Source of the DNA: CBFDBF01 sp050293315
GTDB lineage: Bacteria; Pseudomonadota; Gammaproteobacteria; Chromatiales; Chromatiaceae
Length of the DNA stretch: 64,000 bases
Direction of reading: 5' to 3'
Assembly: GCA_050293315.1 (NCBI GenBank)
Contig: JBNKMS010000022.1
Span: 1-64,000, forward strand
The position numbers were made by a program, and so were the translations under genes. This document shows, piece by piece, positions 17,270 to 26,340 of this stretch. The first letter of the stretch is position 1. Each line of letters begins with the position of its first letter. A model generated the notes under the pieces. That model searched no databases and was not told where the DNA came from. It saw only the letters and a list, made by a program, of their open reading frames with translations.

Positions 17270-17669
17270 CGTCTTTATCCTGGCGCTTGCACTCTATGAT
17301 GCACTCCTGCGCCCCGATACGGGCCTTTGCGGTGATTGTTTCCAGGTCTTCCTCCGGGTAGTTGAGCACCTTTATCAGCATTGGCAGATTGATTCCAGAG
17401 AGTACATTCACTCGGCCGCTCTCCAGGAGTGAGCTGGCAATATTTCCGGGGGTGGAGCCATACAGGTCGGTGAGGACCAACACGCCGTCACCACTGTTGA
17501 GCTCGGATGCCAATGCCGCCGCCTGTTGCCGTATCTGTTCCGGGTCATCATCCGGAGACAGGGCGATGACCTCCGCTTCCAGTGGGCAGTTACCAAGCAT
17601 GTTGATGGCCGTCTGCAGCATGGCGGCGCCAATATCGTTATGGGTTATAAGTAGTAGGCCGATACTCAT
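17262..17669 (-). CDS. PTS EIIA, mannose-family type
   Basis: This is a 135-residue EIIA-Man-like protein with the phosphorylated histidine H10 in LLITHNDIG. The start at 17669 overlaps the rapZ stop as ATGA and gives the proper N-terminus MSIGLLLITH; the longer frame is only rapZ in another reading. Typical EIIA-Man segments include ALSPDDDPEQI and VLVLTDLYGSTPGNIA. It lacks linked EIIB, EIIC or EIID genes, as in other gammaproteobacterial rpoN clusters that keep only the regulatory part. Confidence 0.92.
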   Translation of the reverse strand: MSIGLLLITHNDIGAAMLQTAINMLGNCPLEAEVIALSPDDDPEQIRQQAAALASELNSGDGVLVLTDLYGSTPGNIASSLLESGRVNVLSGINLPMLIKVLNYPEEDLETITAKARIGAQECIIECKRQDKDVD

Positions 17670-18523
17670 GACAGCTCCCGGTGACGTGTTAGAATTCGGC
17701 GTCCTTGATTGCGAAAGTGCGTGGCCAGCTGTTCTACCAGGTAGACCGAACGGTGTTGTCCTCCGGTGCAACCTATAGCTACGGTCAGGTAACTGCGGCC
17801 ATCGTCCTCAAATGGAGGTATCCATTTCTCCAGAAAGGTTGCTATATCTTCCTGCAGTTGGTGCACCATAGGGTTACTCTCAAGGAATTCACCTACCTCC
17901 GCGTCCCGTCCGGAGAGGTGGCGCAGACGTTGGTCCCAGTGCGGGTTCGGCAGGCAACGTGCATCGAACATAAAGTCCACGTCATGAGGTACGCCATGTT
18001 TGAATCCAAACGACTGGAACAGCAGTGATATCTCTTTCTCTCTCCTGTCGTTCAGGCGGTTGCGGATGATGTCCCGCAGCTCATGCTGGTTGGTATGGGT
18101 CGTGTCTATGCGCAGACCGGTGTCCTGGAGAAAAGGCTCAAGCAGACTACGCTCCTGGCGTATTGCTTCGGCCAGGGGCAGTTCATCGCTGGTCAGTGGA
18201 TGTTTGCGGCGGGTCTCACTGAAGCGACGGATGAGGGTCTCATCATTCGCCTCCAGGAAAATTATTTCGCAGGTTATACCGCTGTCCCGAATCTCTCGGA
18301 CCATCTTTGGCAGTTGTTGCAGACTGCTGGAGTGGTTGCGGGCATCAATACCAACAGCGGTATGGTCGTACATGGTACCCTGTTGACCTGCCATTTCGGT
18401 TGCCAGTGCCTGTAGGAGCGGCGTTGGAAGATTATCTATGCAGTAATATCCCAGATCTTCCAGGGTGTGGAGGGCGGTACTCTTTCCAGACCCGGAGAGG
18501 CCGGTGACGATAATCAGTTTCAT
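17666..18523 (-). CDS. rapZ: RNase adapter / nucleotide-binding protein RapZ
   Basis: This 285-residue protein has an N-terminal P-loop GLSGSGKST (8-16) and a C-terminal domain with DVDFMFDARCLPNPHW and the closing IGCTGGQHRSVYLVE. In E. coli RapZ delivers the small RNA GlmZ to RNase E and senses amino-sugar supply. Whether that role holds here is unknown because no GlmZ-like RNA was seen. It is coupled to the EIIA gene by a 4-base overlap. Confidence 0.95.
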   Translation of the reverse strand: MKLIIVTGLSGSGKSTALHTLEDLGYYCIDNLPTPLLQALATEMAGQQGTMYDHTAVGIDARNHSSSLQQLPKMVREIRDSGITCEIIFLEANDETLIRRFSETRRKHPLTSDELPLAEAIRQERSLLEPFLQDTGLRIDTTHTNQHELRDIIRNRLNDRREKEISLLFQSFGFKHGVPHDVDFMFDARCLPNPHWDQRLRHLSGRDAEVGEFLESNPMVHQLQEDIATFLEKWIPPFEDDGRSYLTVAIGCTGGQHRSVYLVEQLATHFRNQGRRILTRHRELS

Positions 18524-18568
18524 GGTATGACACTGGGCGGCGTTAGTAGCGGTGTATTGTGGTACGGA

Positions 18569-19111
18569 CTACTGTTTCTCGTCAATGCTTGCCTGCTGAC
18601 GTGCGATGAACTCTTCGTTGGCGTGATAGCCGCGTAGCCGTTGTAGATATTGTCGTGCGGCCGTCTCAACCAGTATCGCAAGCTCCCGACCTGGGGCGAC
18701 TGGCAAGGTAACTTTGGGTACAGTTATTCCCAGTATCTCTGTTGATGTCAGGCTGCCCTGTAGTCGGTCTATCTCATTTAGCTCCTGCGAGACCATCTCT
18801 TGCAGGTGGATGATCAGGTTCAGTCGCTTGCGTATCTTGATGGCGCTGTCACCGAACATGGCCCTTATGTTGAGTATGCCGAGGCCGCGCACCTCCAGGA
18901 AGTCACTTAAGAGTGGTGGGCAACTACCCCTCAGGCTGTTATCAGGAAAGCGGGTGAATTCTGGGGCATCATCGGCTATCAGTCTGTGGCCACGGGTGAT
19001 CAATTCCAGAGCGAGCTCACTCTTACCCACGGCGGCACTGCCGGTCAGTAGTACGCCAATGCCGATAACCTCCATGAATACGCCGTGGATAGTTATGTTT
19101 TCAGTGGCCAT
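18569..19111 (-). CDS. hprK: HPr kinase/phosphorylase, single-domain form
   Basis: The 180-residue protein contains the HprK kinase domain: Walker A GSAAVGKSE at 24-32, then LITRGHRLIADDA, the HprK signature LEVRGLGILNIRAMFG, and a C-terminal helical part. It would phosphorylate S46 of HPr. Classical HprK proteins are about 310 residues with an N-terminal domain of about 130. Here the sequence begins at the segment IHGVFMEV just before the P-loop, so that domain is missing. Alphaproteobacterial HprK is similarly short. The upstream ptsN gene ends 11 bases before the start, leaving no room for a longer form. Confidence 0.9.
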   Translation of the reverse strand: MATENITIHGVFMEVIGIGVLLTGSAAVGKSELALELITRGHRLIADDAPEFTRFPDNSLRGSCPPLLSDFLEVRGLGILNIRAMFGDSAIKIRKRLNLIIHLQEMVSQELNEIDRLQGSLTSTEILGITVPKVTLPVAPGRELAILVETAARQYLQRLRGYHANEEFIARQQASIDEKQ

Positions 19112-19122
19112 AAGCTATATGA

Positions 19123-19596
19123 CTAACCCTGGAGTGAGGTGTTGTCATCCAGCTGGGTTATTAGGCGCAATACCTCGTCCTGCCGCTGTGCCTGTCGTAG
19201 CTGTTCACAAAAGTCGGCATTACTAAACATGGACGCCAGCTGTGCCAAGATTTGCAGGTGCTCGTCTGTGGCTGAACTGGGGACCAGTAGTCCAAACACC
19301 AGATCTACAGGTTGGTTGTCGATGGAATCGAACTGGACTGGTTTCTGTAGCTGCAAAAATGCGCCACATGCCTTGTCGATGTTATCCATCCGGGCGTGGG
19401 GCAGGGCAACGCCTTGCCCCAATCCGGTACTGCCAATGCGCTCTCGTTCCAACAGACTGTCAAAGACAGCGCCAGCGTCCAGGTCGGGAGATGAGCATGC
19501 CAAGAGCGCACCGATATCTTGCAGGATGCGCTTTTTGCTGGTCGCCTGGCTGTTACAAGCTATGCGTTCTGCAGTAATAAAGTCTATGGCAAACAA
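19123..19596 (-). CDS. ptsN: PTS-Ntr enzyme IIA (PtsN)
   Basis: This 157-residue regulator belongs to the nitrogen PTS. The phosphohistidine is H67 in GVALPHARM and the fold-typical RERIGSTGLGQG precedes it. In related bacteria PtsN controls potassium transport and sigma-54 linked responses through its phosphorylation state. It sits between hpf and hprK in the conserved rpoN cluster. Confidence 0.96.
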   Translation of the reverse strand: MFAIDFITAERIACNSQATSKKRILQDIGALLACSSPDLDAGAVFDSLLERERIGSTGLGQGVALPHARMDNIDKACGAFLQLQKPVQFDSIDNQPVDLVFGLLVPSSATDEHLQILAQLASMFSNADFCEQLRQAQRQDEVLRLITQLDDNTSLQG

Positions 19597-19641
19597 CGCT
19601 CTTCTCCATTACTTTACGATTGCTCGGGGATAACGTTTGGC

Positions 19642-19959
19642 CTACATGGCTCCCTGAGCACGATGGTGGCCTTTATGCTGTGTGTTTTTTTCCTTATGCT
19701 TTTTTACTTGCCTGTCCAGTTTGTCTATCAAAACATCGATTGCAGCATACATATCCTCTTCAGTTGCGTCGGCAAATAGGTTGCCGCCATTTACGTGTAG
19801 GGTGGCTTCTGCTTTCTGCCTTAATTTCTCTACGCTCAGGATCACGTGTACGTTGGTGACCTGGTCAAAATGGCGCTCCAGGCGGGCAAACTTGGAGTCA
19901 ACATAGTCCCTTAGTGCTGGGGTCAGATCGATGTGATTACCGGTAAGGCTTATTTGCAT
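19642..19959 (-). CDS. hpf: Ribosome hibernation promoting factor
   Basis: This is a 105-residue short-type HPF/RaiA protein that binds the 30S decoding region in slow growth. The opening MQISLTGNHIDLTPALRDYV, the middle EATLHVNGGNLFADA and the segment DMYAAIDVLIDKLDRQV are canonical. The tail is basic and histidine-rich. It lies 24 bases after rpoN, the usual arrangement. Confidence 0.96.
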   Translation of the reverse strand: MQISLTGNHIDLTPALRDYVDSKFARLERHFDQVTNVHVILSVEKLRQKAEATLHVNGGNLFADATEEDMYAAIDVLIDKLDRQVKKHKEKNTQHKGHHRAQGAM

Positions 19960-19983
19960 AACTTGCTCCTTGTGGTTGAGTAT

Positions 19984-21444
19984 TTATATCAGACGCTTGC
20001 GCTCGTTCGAGGGCGGAATCGTCATTGCTTCACGGTATTTTGCTACAGTTCTACGGGCAATGTTAATCCCCTGATCTGCGAGAATGCTCGCCAGCTTATT
20101 GTCGCTTAGAGGCTTGTTCGGCTTCTCTGCAGCGACCAGTTTTTTGATCAGGGCGCGAATTGCTGTAGCTGAGCATTCACCGCCTTCAGTCGTATTTACA
20201 TGACTGGAAAAGAAATATTTAAATTCAAGTGTCCCTCTAGGGGTATGCATATATTTGTTTGTGGTGACCCTGGAGATGGTTGATTCGTGCATGTCCAGCG
20301 CCTCCGCTATATCGCGTAGTATAAGAGGACGCATAGCCTCTTCGCCATACTCAAAGAAGCCGCGTTGCACCTCAACAATTCTGGTGGCCACTTTTAGTAG
20401 GGTCTCATTTCTGCTGATCAGGCTCTTGATAAACCAGCGTGCCTCCTGCAGGTGGTTTTTCAGGTACGTGTTTTCATTGCTGTTGTCTGCGCGCCGGATT
20501 AGTTTGGCATAGTCGGCGTTTACTCGTAGCTTTGGCGTGGTGCTGGAGTTCAGTTCCACTACCCATCTACCGTCCCTTTTGCTGACAAAGACATCCGGTA
20601 TCACATACTCTGGAGTGGTTTCCGCTATGGTGGTGCCAGGGTGTGGATTGAGTGAGCGGATGAGAGCTATTACAGCTGATAGGTCCTGATCTGAGAGTTT
20701 GAGTTTCTGTTTGATCTTGTTATGACTCTGTTGCGCCAGCAGTTCAAAATTGTCCTTAACCAGTGACAGTGCCTGTTGTAGCCATGGGGTATCTCCTGGT
20801 AGCTGGAGCAGTTGCAGGAGTAGACACTCGCGAGGATCGCGGGCGGCCACGCCGGCAGGATCAAATCGCTGGATGCGGTGGAGTACCGCCTCTACCTCGT
20901 CCAGCTGTACTTCGTCGGCGTCAAAATTGGTATGGATCTCCTCCAGGCTTGAACGGAGATATCCATCTTCGTCGATATCATCAATGATCACCTCAGCGAT
21001 GGCGCGATCGGTATCACTGAAAGGGGTCAGGTTGAGTTGCCATGCCAGGTGCTCATGTAGGGTGAGGGCGCTGCTCTGTTGTAGGGTGAAATCTCCCTCT
21101 TCACGCCCCTGAGAGGAGCCTGATGTCGGCGGAGTGGCGCTGTCATAGATGTCATCCCATTTGCTGTCTACCGGTAGCTCCTCCGGCATGGTTTCGACCT
21201 GGGAGTCTATCTCCTGTTCGTTCTCGCCCTTGGTGGCCTCTTGTTTGTCCTGCTCATCTCTATCATCTGCCCGCTCTCTTGTCTTTCCGTCCTCCTCTGT
21301 CTCCAGCATCAGGTTTGACTCCAGGGCCTCCTGGATCTCCTGCTTCAGGTCGAGCGTAGAGAGCTGCAACAGCCGGATAGCCTGCTGCAGTTGCGGTGTC
21401 ATGGTGAGATGTTGACCCAGACGAAGCTGTAGTGTCTGCTTCAT
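19984..21444 (-). CDS. rpoN: RNA polymerase sigma-54 factor RpoN
   Basis: This alternative sigma factor recognises -24/-12 promoters and needs AAA+ activators. The 486-residue protein has the glutamine- and leucine-rich activator domain at 4-50 (MTPQLQQAIRLLQLSTLDL). An acidic linker spans about 55-115, then come the core-binding domain, a helix-turn-helix (DIAEALDMHESTISRVTTNK) and the RpoN box ARRTVAKYRE at 463-472. All parts are intact. It heads the hpf-ptsN-hprK-rapZ run and follows the lpt genes. Confidence 0.97.
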   Translation of the reverse strand: MKQTLQLRLGQHLTMTPQLQQAIRLLQLSTLDLKQEIQEALESNLMLETEEDGKTRERADDRDEQDKQEATKGENEQEIDSQVETMPEELPVDSKWDDIYDSATPPTSGSSQGREEGDFTLQQSSALTLHEHLAWQLNLTPFSDTDRAIAEVIIDDIDEDGYLRSSLEEIHTNFDADEVQLDEVEAVLHRIQRFDPAGVAARDPRECLLLQLLQLPGDTPWLQQALSLVKDNFELLAQQSHNKIKQKLKLSDQDLSAVIALIRSLNPHPGTTIAETTPEYVIPDVFVSKRDGRWVVELNSSTTPKLRVNADYAKLIRRADNSNENTYLKNHLQEARWFIKSLISRNETLLKVATRIVEVQRGFFEYGEEAMRPLILRDIAEALDMHESTISRVTTNKYMHTPRGTLEFKYFFSSHVNTTEGGECSATAIRALIKKLVAAEKPNKPLSDNKLASILADQGINIARRTVAKYREAMTIPPSNERKRLI

Positions 21445-21545
21445 GCGTGGTTATAACAGTAATCTTGGTACATAGGCTCGAGTACTCTACGCTACCTATA
21501 ATTGTAGCTGAAATCTACCCCTGCTGTGATTGAATCGGTTGTCTG

Positions 21546-22271
21546 TTAGAGGCTGAAATGCTCGCCCAGATAGACTGAGCGTACCTCTTTATTCTTTAGA
21601 ATCTGCTTTGGAGTGCCCTCTGCTATTAGGCGTCCTTCGCTGATTATGTAGGCGCGTTCACAGATGCCCAAGGTCTCCCGTACGTTGTGGTCAGTGATCA
21701 GTATGCCGATATCTCTGGCGGCCAGGGCCTTGATGATCTTCTGAATATCCACCACCGATATGGGATCGACCCCGGCAAACGGCTCGTCCAGCAGGATGAC
21801 ACGCGGCTCTACCGCCAGGGCACGCGCGATCTCCAGCCGTCGTCGCTCGCCGCCAGAGAGGCTCATGGCCATGTTTGCGTGTAGATGCCCCAGGCCGAAG
21901 TCGTATAACAGCTCCTCACAACGCTCGGTCTGCTGCTGTTTGTTCAGATTCGGTATGGTCTCCAGGATGGCGAGTAGATTTTGCTCCACTGTCAGTTTGC
22001 GGAAGACAGAGGGCTCCTGGGCCAGATAGCCTAACCCCTTCTGGGCGCGGGCATGCATCGGCAGGGTGGTGATCTGCTCTCCATCCAGGGAGATGTTGCC
22101 GTGTTCTACCGGGATCAATCCGGCGATCATGTAGAAACAGGTGGTTTTGCCGGCCCCGTTCGGTCCCAGCAGCCCTACCACTTCACCACTGGCAACCTGC
22201 ATGGATATGCCGTCAACCACAGCGCGTTGGCGATAGTGCTTCTCAAGTTGATTTGCAATAAGGGTAGTCAT
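21546..22271 (-). CDS. lptB: LPS export ABC ATPase LptB
   Basis: LptB powers extraction of lipopolysaccharide from the inner membrane with LptFG. The 241-residue protein has Walker A GPNGAGKTT, the LptB-typical TTLPMHARAQKGLGYLAQE, signature LSGGERRR, Walker B VILLDEPFAGVDP and the H-loop ITDHNV. It follows lptA by 12 bases and precedes rpoN by about 100. Confidence 0.97.
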   Translation of the reverse strand: MTTLIANQLEKHYRQRAVVDGISMQVASGEVVGLLGPNGAGKTTCFYMIAGLIPVEHGNISLDGEQITTLPMHARAQKGLGYLAQEPSVFRKLTVEQNLLAILETIPNLNKQQQTERCEELLYDFGLGHLHANMAMSLSGGERRRLEIARALAVEPRVILLDEPFAGVDPISVVDIQKIIKALAARDIGILITDHNVRETLGICERAYIISEGRLIAEGTPKQILKNKEVRSVYLGEHFSL

Positions 22272-22283
22272 AATGGGAGTTTA

Positions 22284-22796
22284 TTATTGTTTGTCGAGGG
22301 TTACACGTACACGTTGCTTGCCATTGGCGCTAGCACCGGCTTTGACTACCGCTTTCGCCCGGTCATATACGATGCGGTCACTCTTAAAAGTGTTACCGCC
22401 CTGGTTTAGACTGGCGTTGCCTATAAGCAGCAGAATTTTACTGTTTACTGAATACTCCAGGCGGTTGGCCCGTCCCTCTATACGCTCTTTCGAACCATCT
22501 TTGATCTGGCTGAGTATGGCGGGTCGTCCTTCAGCTATTACCCTGCTCGATTGTCCCTCTTTCTGAGCCTGTATAACAGTCACTCTACCAGCCCTTAGGG
22601 TGAGACTGCCTTGACTCAGCCTGACATTGCCGCGATATACACTCTTGCCACTGGCATCATCTATGTCCATGTGGTCGGCTGCGACATCAATGGGCTTGCG
22701 CATGTCGGATTCCAGGGCAAAGGCGGTAACTGGAAAGATCTGGAGTGCGAATAGCATTGCCGCAACTGTGGCTTGAGTGAATCTAGTTGACTGCAT
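22284..22796 (-). CDS. lptA: LPS transport periplasmic protein LptA
   Basis: LptA forms the periplasmic bridge that carries lipopolysaccharide to the outer membrane. The 170-residue precursor has a signal peptide ending near ALQIFPVTAFALE, then the OstA-like beta-jellyroll starting KPIDVAADHMDIDDASGKSVYRGNV. The first 14 bases overlap the end of lptC, so they are coupled. Confidence 0.95.
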   Translation of the reverse strand: MQSTRFTQATVAAMLFALQIFPVTAFALESDMRKPIDVAADHMDIDDASGKSVYRGNVRLSQGSLTLRAGRVTVIQAQKEGQSSRVIAEGRPAILSQIKDGSKERIEGRANRLEYSVNSKILLLIGNASLNQGGNTFKSDRIVYDRAKAVVKAGASANGKQRVRVTLDKQ

Positions 22797-23346
22797 AGTG
22801 TCCCTTGGCTTTATTAAGGAATTTTATCCGTATCGGCTGAGAGAACCATGCCTGCATTCCAACCGAATTAACCGTATTACCATTACTCTTTACTGTAATC
22901 GGTTCGTCTGTCTCTGCATAGTTATTTTCCGGTTGTAGCCGCAGATTACTGGTGACGATGTTGAGTTTTTGTCCTGCGGGCGATGCCGCGCGGTCAATAG
23001 TGGCGGGACCATTCAGTAGCAGCAGAGAGCCATCTCCGGAGAGCCAGCCGGTCTCAGAACGGATCTCCCATAGAGGCAGATTGTCCACAAACAGGGTTAG
23101 AAACGGGTTGTTCAGCTCGGTGCTGTCATTATCGGGGAAATGCAGCATACGATCGGCGCTCAGACGGCGATAAGGTTTACCCTCTGGATCCATCACGGTA
23201 TTGGTGAAATTCTCCAGGAAGTAATCTGCACTATGGGACTCTTTTTGGATATCTGAGTCTGTAGGCATAGAGCTCGTGACCATCAAGCGGCTTCCTGCCA
23301 GCAGGATTAGGAGTAGAGCAACAGATAGAATAGTGCGCAGATTCAT
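22783..23346 (-). CDS. lptC: LPS export membrane protein LptC
   Basis: This bitopic inner-membrane protein hands lipopolysaccharide from LptB2FG to LptA. The 187-residue protein has one N-terminal helix (TILSVALLLILLAGSRLMV), then a periplasmic jellyroll with ADYFLENFTNTVMDPEGKPYRRLSADRM in overlapping pieces. It lies 6 bases after kdsC and overlaps lptA. Confidence 0.93.
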   Translation of the reverse strand: MNLRTILSVALLLILLAGSRLMVTSSMPTDSDIQKESHSADYFLENFTNTVMDPEGKPYRRLSADRMLHFPDNDSTELNNPFLTLFVDNLPLWEIRSETGWLSGDGSLLLLNGPATIDRAASPAGQKLNIVTSNLRLQPENNYAETDEPITVKSNGNTVNSVGMQAWFSQPIRIKFLNKAKGHYAVN

Positions 23347-23352
23347 ATCGGG

Positions 23353-23880
23353 TTATAGGTAGCTATCAAGTATTGGTTCCAGGGTGCCCTGTGCCCGCAT
23401 GATGAGTTCGCAGGCCTCACGTGCGGCCCCTCTGCCACCACCGTTGTCGGTCTGCCAGTGGGCGTGTTTTTTTACCAGCCAGTGTGCATCTTGTACCGTT
23501 ATGGCAAGACCAACCCGGCGCATTATTGGCAGGTCTACTACATCATCGCCGACGTAGGCTATCTCGCTACTATCCAGGTTTAGCTCGCTCTGCAGCATTT
23601 CAAAGGCTGGCAGCTTCTCTTCTTGGCCCTGATAGAGATGTTTGATTCCAAGGCTCTCCATCCGTATGGCTACTACTCTGGATGAGCGGGCCGTGATGAC
23701 TGCTATCTCTACCCCGGTGGACCGCAGCATTTTCATGCCAAGCCCATCTTTGCTGTTGAAGGATTTGTACTCCTGGCCGTCATCACTCAGGATGAGTCCG
23801 CCATCAGTCAGTACGCCATCGACATCGAAGATGACGAGGCGGACCTTGGCGGCCCTTTCCATTGTCTCCTTCCCAACCAT
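23353..23880 (-). CDS. kdsC: 3-deoxy-D-manno-octulosonate 8-phosphate phosphatase KdsC
   Basis: This HAD-family phosphatase yields Kdo for lipid A. The 175-residue protein has the nucleophile motif DVDGVLTDG (D19 and D21), a conserved SFNSKDGLGM, TARSS for phosphate contact and VGDDVVDLP for Mg2+. It lacks a large cap domain, as KdsC does. Its start directly abuts the kdsD stop. Confidence 0.96.
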   Translation of the reverse strand: MVGKETMERAAKVRLVIFDVDGVLTDGGLILSDDGQEYKSFNSKDGLGMKMLRSTGVEIAVITARSSRVVAIRMESLGIKHLYQGQEEKLPAFEMLQSELNLDSSEIAYVGDDVVDLPIMRRVGLAITVQDAHWLVKKHAHWQTDNGGGRGAAREACELIMRAQGTLEPILDSYL

Positions 23881-24879
23881 TCAGACAACCCCGGCCCGTA
23901 AAAGGTCATGCATGGCGACTACACCAATCAGCCGTTGCGTGTCATCCACAATTGGAAGGGCGTTGATCTTTTTGTCCTGAATAATTTTCAGGGCCTCTGC
24001 CGCCAGCATATCGGCCTTGGCGGTCTGGCAGTTCTTGGTCATCACCTCGGTTATGGAGCAGTCGCGTATCTCCTTATTAGAGTCGAATATACGGCGCAGG
24101 TCGCCGTCGGTGAAGACACCACTTACTCGCCCCTGGTCGTCGGTAATGGCGGTCATTCCCAGCCCCTTTTTGGTCATCTCCAGTAGCGCCTCAGGCAGGC
24201 TGGCATCCTCTCCGACCTGCGGCATGCTATCGCCGGCGTGCATGATGTCACTGATGTGGAGTAGCAGTCGACGCCCCAGCATCCCTCCAGGATGGGCGCG
24301 GGCGAAGTCCTCCTCAGTGAAGCCTCTTGCCTCCAGCAGGGCTATGGCCAGGGCATCACCCATAACCAGGGATGCGGTAGTACTGGAGGTGGGGGCCAGG
24401 TTCAGGGGACAGGCCTCATGGGGTACGCTCACATCTAAATGTACATCGGCCTGCTGGGCCAGATTGGATTTGGCCTTACCGGTCAGGGCTATCAGGGGGA
24501 CACCAAGGCGCTTGATCAGCGGCAGAATGGTGAGTAATTCTCGGGTCTCCCCTGAGTTGGAGATGGCGAGGACCACATCTTTGTCGGTGATCATCCCAAG
24601 GTCACCGTGGCTGGCCTCACCCGGATGGACAAAAAAGGCGGGGCTGCCTGTGCTGGCCAAGGTGGCGGCTATTTTGCCGCCGATATGGCCCGATTTGCCC
24701 ATGCCGATGACCACAATACGCCCGTCGCAGGAGAGTAGATAGTTACAGGCCTGAGCAAACTCCTGGTCTATGCGGGATTCAAGCAGATTGATGGCCGCTG
24801 CCTCATTGCGGATGACTGCCAGGCCAAGCTGCTGTAGTCGTTCGGATTCTGTGGCGGATAGTTGTGGTTTAGTACTCAT
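23881..24879 (-). CDS. kdsD: Arabinose-5-phosphate isomerase KdsD
   Basis: KdsD converts ribulose 5-phosphate to arabinose 5-phosphate, the first committed step to Kdo. The 332-residue protein combines a SIS sugar-isomerase domain (about 40-175; VIGMGKSGHIGGKIAATLAS and ISNSGETRELL) with two CBS domains (about 205-332). Length and motifs match KdsD well. The gene sits between the antiporter and kdsC in the standard order. Confidence 0.96.
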   Translation of the reverse strand: MSTKPQLSATESERLQQLGLAVIRNEAAAINLLESRIDQEFAQACNYLLSCDGRIVVIGMGKSGHIGGKIAATLASTGSPAFFVHPGEASHGDLGMITDKDVVLAISNSGETRELLTILPLIKRLGVPLIALTGKAKSNLAQQADVHLDVSVPHEACPLNLAPTSSTTASLVMGDALAIALLEARGFTEEDFARAHPGGMLGRRLLLHISDIMHAGDSMPQVGEDASLPEALLEMTKKGLGMTAITDDQGRVSGVFTDGDLRRIFDSNKEIRDCSITEVMTKNCQTAKADMLAAEALKIIQDKKINALPIVDDTQRLIGVVAMHDLLRAGVV

Positions 24880-24891
24880 CTGCTTTTATGC

Positions 24892-25866
24892 TCAAGTCAT
24901 ATCTGCTGAGATAAATAATAAACCCTGATAGCTGATAAAGACCAGTACCATGATCGCCCCCTCAAGCCGGTTGATCCTGCCGGGAGAGCCAAAACCGTAG
25001 CCCATTACAAACATCGCCAGGGTCAGCCCTATCATCACCGGCATATCACGTATCAGGACCTCAGGGGCGAAGGGGCCGGGGGCGAACAGGGCCGGCATGG
25101 GTAGCACCGCCAGCAGGTTGTATATGTTTGAGCCTATTACGTTGCCGATGGCGATATCGTGTTCACCCTTCAGGGCGCTGGCAATCCCGGCAGCAAGTTC
25201 CGGCAGGCTGGTCCCGAGGGCGACGATAGTGAGTCCAATTACCAGATCACTGACTCCAAATGCGGTAGCGATCTGAATAGCGCCCCAGACCAGCATCCTT
25301 GAACTTATCAGCAGCAGGGAGAGTCCCAGGACAAACCAGAGCAAGGCGCTGCGGGTCGACATCTGTTGTGGGATCTCGGCATCGTACTCCTGCCTCATAG
25401 GATCGCTGGTGCGGTCGCCATAGCGACCGATGCGTACCATGCCGTACAGTATTAGCACTAATCCGGAGAGGAGGATGACCCCATCCGTGCGGGTTAGCTC
25501 TCCATCCAACAGTAGTAGCAGACTGCCCAGGCAGACTGCTAGCAGCATCGGATACTCACGCCGCAGGGTGGTGGAGTGGACGGAGAGAGGGGCGACCATG
25601 GCGGTCACTCCCAGTATGAGACCGATATTGGCTATGTTGGATCCCAGGGAGTTACCGATCGCCAGCCCTGGATTGCCCTGTATGGCGGCCATGCCAGAGA
25701 CCAGTATCTCAGGTGCGGAGGTGCCAAAACCGACAATGGTGAGTCCGATCAGCAGGGGGGCGATGCCGAGATTACGGGCGATGGCGGCCGCCCCGATTAC
25801 AAACCGGTCAGCCCCCCAGATCAGCAGACCAAAGCCTGCCAGAATAGCGGTGATATGGAGCAACAT
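24892..25866 (-). CDS. yrbG: Calcium/sodium antiporter, YrbG family
   Basis: This 324-residue cation/Ca2+ exchanger has about ten membrane helices. The two alpha-repeats are clear: GFGTSAPEILVSG with GNSLGSNIANIGLILG, and ALGTSLPELAAG with GNVIGSNIYNLLAVL. The acidic residues in the SAPE and SLPE motifs bind cation. The position beside kdsD matches E. coli yrbG. The ion selectivity is inferred from family only. Confidence 0.93.
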   Translation of the reverse strand: MLLHITAILAGFGLLIWGADRFVIGAAAIARNLGIAPLLIGLTIVGFGTSAPEILVSGMAAIQGNPGLAIGNSLGSNIANIGLILGVTAMVAPLSVHSTTLRREYPMLLAVCLGSLLLLLDGELTRTDGVILLSGLVLILYGMVRIGRYGDRTSDPMRQEYDAEIPQQMSTRSALLWFVLGLSLLLISSRMLVWGAIQIATAFGVSDLVIGLTIVALGTSLPELAAGIASALKGEHDIAIGNVIGSNIYNLLAVLPMPALFAPGPFAPEVLIRDMPVMIGLTLAMFVMGYGFGSPGRINRLEGAIMVLVFISYQGLLFISADMT

Positions 25867-25884
25867 AGGTCTACTGGATTCAGC

Positions 25885-26331
25885 CTATTCCAGGAAAAAC
25901 TGCTGGCTGAAACTGGCATTGATCTCACGGGACTCTCCCGCAGGCAGTACCTTTAGGCTGAAATTGACCGTCTCCTTATCGACGATAGGAAAGTCGCCAA
26001 TATAGTAGATTGCCTCCTGTTCCCGTATCTCTTGCAGTGTGATCTCTTTAGGCATGCCCATGAGGTTGCCGGCCTGGATTGTAATCTTGGCCTCGACTGC
26101 TTTGCCCGTGGCGACATCTTCTCCCTTGATTACGCTGATATTAACTGTGCCGCGATACTTGCTGCGCTGTAGCCCATAGGTCTGTGCGACCGAGGGAGTG
26201 AGGAAGTCGCTCTTGAAGGCGTTATGGTGAATGGTGTAATCCCCGCTGCGGGTACTGTTCTCGGCGCTGGCCAGCAGCGGCAGCGTCAACAGTAGGGATA
26301 GGATTGTTAGTTGCTGTATTAAGTGTCGCAT
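25885..26331 (-). CDS. DUF4426 exported protein
   Basis: This 148-residue protein has a signal peptide (LTILSLLLTLPLLASA) and a beta-rich mature part with GDYTIHHNAFKSDFLTPSVA and FPIVDKETVNFSLKVLP. That composition matches DUF4426 proteins, which repeatedly occur next to metX-metW in gammaproteobacteria. The function is unknown. It lies 9 bases downstream of metW and shares its transcription unit. Confidence 0.85.
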   Translation of the reverse strand: MRHLIQQLTILSLLLTLPLLASAENSTRSGDYTIHHNAFKSDFLTPSVAQTYGLQRSKYRGTVNISVIKGEDVATGKAVEAKITIQAGNLMGMPKEITLQEIREQEAIYYIGDFPIVDKETVNFSLKVLPAGESREINASFSQQFFLE

Positions 26332-26340
26332 ATCACTCTC

